Assembly (NCBI GenBank): GCA_025054515.1
Contig: JANWZT010000066.1
Coordinates: 1-6,631 of the forward strand
From: Candidatus Caldarchaeum sp.
GTDB lineage: Archaea > Thermoproteota > Nitrososphaeria_A > Caldarchaeales > Caldarchaeaceae
Direction of reading: 5' to 3'
Length of the DNA stretch: 6,631 nucleotides
The translations under genes and the position numbers were made by a program. Below are positions 5,314 to 6,631 of this stretch, piece after piece (the stretch's first letter is position 1; every line of letters starts with the position of its first letter). A model generated the notes under the pieces. It did not search any database. It saw only the letters and a list, made by a program, of their open reading frames with translations, and was not told the origin of the DNA.

Positions 5314-5343
5314 AAACCATCGACTCATTACTGGCCGACGCCC

Positions 5344-5793
5344 ATGCAGGTCGAGCTTGACGAAAAAGACCACAAAATCATACAAGAACTGACGGAAAAC
5401 GCAGAACAATCAATATCCTCCCTCGCCGAGAAGATAAAAATGCCCCGAACAACCGTCCAAGAAAGAATAAAACGGCTCAAGCAAATCGGCGTCATCAAAA
5501 AATTCACGATTCAAGTCGACCACGCGAAACTGGGGAAGCCGTCGACAGCTTTCGTTTTGATTTCTTTTGAACAGGGAGCCACTTCTCAGAAAAGGCTGGC
5601 GGAAGAAATAGCTAAACTTCCTGAAGTTATCGAAGCCCATGTGATAACTGGAGAATGGGACATCATCGTCAAAGTGCGGTCTGAGTCGATGCAGACAATC
5701 GGCTCCCTTGTAGTCGACAAACTGAGGAACATGCCAGGAGTTGGAAAGACTATCACATGCGTTTCGCTCGCCGCTGTCAAGGAAACGGTTTGA
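5344..5793 (+). CDS. Lrp/AsnC family transcriptional regulator
   Basis: At 149 residues this is the standard length for an Lrp/AsnC (feast/famine) regulator. The N-terminal winged helix-turn-helix spans about 5-55. ISSLAEKIKMPRTTVQERIKRL (24-45) covers both HTH helices, and IGVIKKFTIQVD (48-59) is the following wing and linker. The C-terminal RAM ligand-binding and oligomerisation domain (about 65-149) carries GEWDIIVKV at 103-111, matching the family's G-x-x-D signature strand. It would bind DNA as a dimer or octamer and sense a small molecule such as an amino acid; the ligand cannot be read from the sequence. It is divergent from the HMG-CoA synthase operon across a 123-bp gap holding a candidate operator, so it may control that operon and itself. 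The HAD phosphatase gene follows 3 nt downstream. Confidence 0.94.
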   Translation: MQVELDEKDHKIIQELTENAEQSISSLAEKIKMPRTTVQERIKRLKQIGVIKKFTIQVDHAKLGKPSTAFVLISFEQGATSQKRLAEEIAKLPEVIEAHVITGEWDIIVKVRSESMQTIGSLVVDKLRNMPGVGKTITCVSLAAVKETV

Positions 5794-5796
5794 CAC

Positions 5797-6585
5797 ATGT
5801 CTCTCGAAAACGTCAGAGGCCTTGTGCTTGACTTGGACGGATGCGTCTACGTCGGCCAAACACCTTTACCCGGAGCTGTAGACGCCGTAAACAGAGTCAA
5901 AAAACACGTTCGAGTCGTCTTCATGACCAACAATTCGACGCTTACGAGAAAACAATACGCCGACAAACTCCGTAAGATGGGAATAGAGACGTCTGCCGAC
6001 GAAATCGTTACATCGGGCTGGGTGGCGGCTCGCTACATAAAGAAATTGAAGCAGGATGCACGAATTCTCGCAGTCGGAGAAGACGGAATCATCGTCGAAG
6101 CAACCAACATCGGTCTCGAGGTTGTCGACCATCAGGAATGGCGGAAAGCCGACTTCGTCGTAGTCGGACTCGACCGAACTCTTACCTACGATAAACTCGC
6201 CCACGCATCTTTGGCGGTTCTATCCGGGGCGAAGTTTGTGGCCACACACCTCGACCACGTCTACCCCTCCGAGAAAGGGTTCCTCCCCGGAGCGGGTTCC
6301 ATCGCGGCCATGATATCTACTGCTACCGGCGTCAAGCCTGTGGCTGTCGGTAAGCCGATGAAAGAATCATCTCTTCAGGCTTTGGAACTGCTTCAGCTGC
6401 CAAAGGAACAGGTGGTGTTTGTGGGAGACAGGGTGGACACGGATGTTGAGGCGGCGAAGATAGTCGGCTGCAGAAGCGTATTGGTTAAAACAGGTGCTTT
6501 TGAGATGTTCGCTGCGAGGTCGCGGGAAGCAGATGTCGTGCTTGAAAGCATTGCCGCGTTACCTGATTTGCTTGGGCTGTGGTAA
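5797..6585 (+). CDS. HAD-superfamily phosphatase, NagD/4-nitrophenylphosphatase-like (subfamily IIA)
   Basis: A 262-residue HAD hydrolase with all four motifs. Motif I is LDLDGCVYVG (11-20) with nucleophile Asp12 and acid/base Asp14. Motif II is TNNS (44-47), motif III is Lys186 in GKP, and motif IV is GDRVDTD (210-216) holding the Mg-binding aspartates. The C2 cap lies between motifs II and III. The stretch GAKFVATHLDHVYP (144-157) is the counterpart of the family's GAxFxATNxDxxxP, with His-Leu replacing the usual Asn-Pro. Relatives remove phosphate from small molecules such as phosphoglycolate, glycerol phosphate, nucleotides or sugar phosphates; the substrate here cannot be assigned. The gene follows the Lrp-type regulator by 3 nt and is probably on the same mRNA. 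No strong Shine-Dalgarno sequence precedes the ATG, so translation may depend on coupling. Confidence 0.92.
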   Translation: MSLENVRGLVLDLDGCVYVGQTPLPGAVDAVNRVKKHVRVVFMTNNSTLTRKQYADKLRKMGIETSADEIVTSGWVAARYIKKLKQDARILAVGEDGIIVEATNIGLEVVDHQEWRKADFVVVGLDRTLTYDKLAHASLAVLSGAKFVATHLDHVYPSEKGFLPGAGSIAAMISTATGVKPVAVGKPMKESSLQALELLQLPKEQVVFVGDRVDTDVEAAKIVGCRSVLVKTGAFEMFAARSREADVVLESIAALPDLLGLW

Positions 6586-6631
6586 ATGATTTATGCCCCC
6601 TCAATTACCGATATACTGTTGCAGTCGATCA

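Noticed and set aside
5287..5337. Inverted repeat CGGCCA (5287-5292) and TGGCCG (5332-5337) around the Lrp promoter
   Set aside because: The arms are short, contain the self-complementary GGCC and are 39 nt apart, so chance is a sufficient explanation.
5221..5409. N-terminal extension of HMG-CoA synthase by 63 codons
   Set aside because: The extra sequence would cross the promoter region and overlap the Lrp gene start, and it does not resemble the family. Starting at ATG 5220 gives the usual archaeal length of 348 residues.
6586..6631. Possible start of another gene (ATG at 6586 directly after the HAD stop, or ATG at 6593), or the end of a convergent gene
   Set aside because: Only 46 bases remain. 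The plus-strand frames stay open to the edge, and two minus-strand frames reach stop codons after about 9 and 12 codons. Nothing distinguishes these options.
1..6631. Mobile elements, CRISPR arrays, tRNA or rRNA genes
   Set aside because: No repeats of suitable length, no transposase or integrase motifs and no RNA gene-like stretches were seen. Nearly all bases are accounted for by protein genes and two short promoter regions.

Overview
The window looks like chromosomal DNA of an archaeon, most probably Candidatus Caldiarchaeum subterraneum (Aigarchaeota) or a close relative. The main reason is a compact gene set for ubiquitin-like protein modification: ubiquitin-like protein (Ubl), E2 and E1 on the minus strand, with an Rpn11/JAMM deubiquitinase facing away from them. 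I recognise this arrangement from published work on that organism (genome description 2011; biochemical reconstruction 2017-2018). Other archaeal marks are TATA-like boxes placed about 27 bp before first-gene ATG codons, an archaeal-type HMG-CoA synthase / thiolase / DUF35 cluster, and an Lrp/AsnC regulator. The species name is recalled, not proven here.

Layout: (1) 1-1048, minus strand: Ubl (785-1048), E2 (307-819), then the N-terminal part of an E1-like enzyme running off the left edge (1-304). The genes overlap or nearly touch. The RING finger gene known to follow E1 in this organism would lie outside the window. (2) 1049-1188: divergent promoter region. (3) 1189-2621, plus strand: the Rpn11-like JAMM protease, then an unrecognised coiled-coil protein 32 nt downstream. 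(4) 2618-5220, minus strand: HMG-CoA synthase, a thiolase-family protein and a DUF35 zinc-ribbon/OB-fold protein, a tight mevalonate-pathway-type operon that converges on the coiled-coil gene with overlapping stop codons. (5) 5221-5343: a second divergent promoter region, with a possible operator. (6) 5344-6585, plus strand: an Lrp/AsnC regulator and a HAD-family (NagD-like) phosphatase. The last 46 bases hold nothing I can assign.

How the parts work together: the Ubl is made as a precursor whose Gly-Gly is followed by a nine-residue tail. The JAMM protease is expected to remove the tail and also to cut conjugates. E1 adenylates the exposed glycine, and E2 receives the Ubl on Cys95 and passes it to substrates. 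HMG-CoA synthase, the thiolase-like subunit and DUF35 would form the acetoacetyl-CoA/HMG-CoA channelling complex at the entry to isoprenoid (archaeal lipid) synthesis, but here the thiolase lacks its usual catalytic Cys and His. The least explained gene is the coiled-coil protein sharing a transcription unit with the deubiquitinase. A second pattern is that first genes have ATG starts with leaderless-type promoters, while all five internal genes of the three tight clusters start with GTG or TTG behind Shine-Dalgarno-like sequences.
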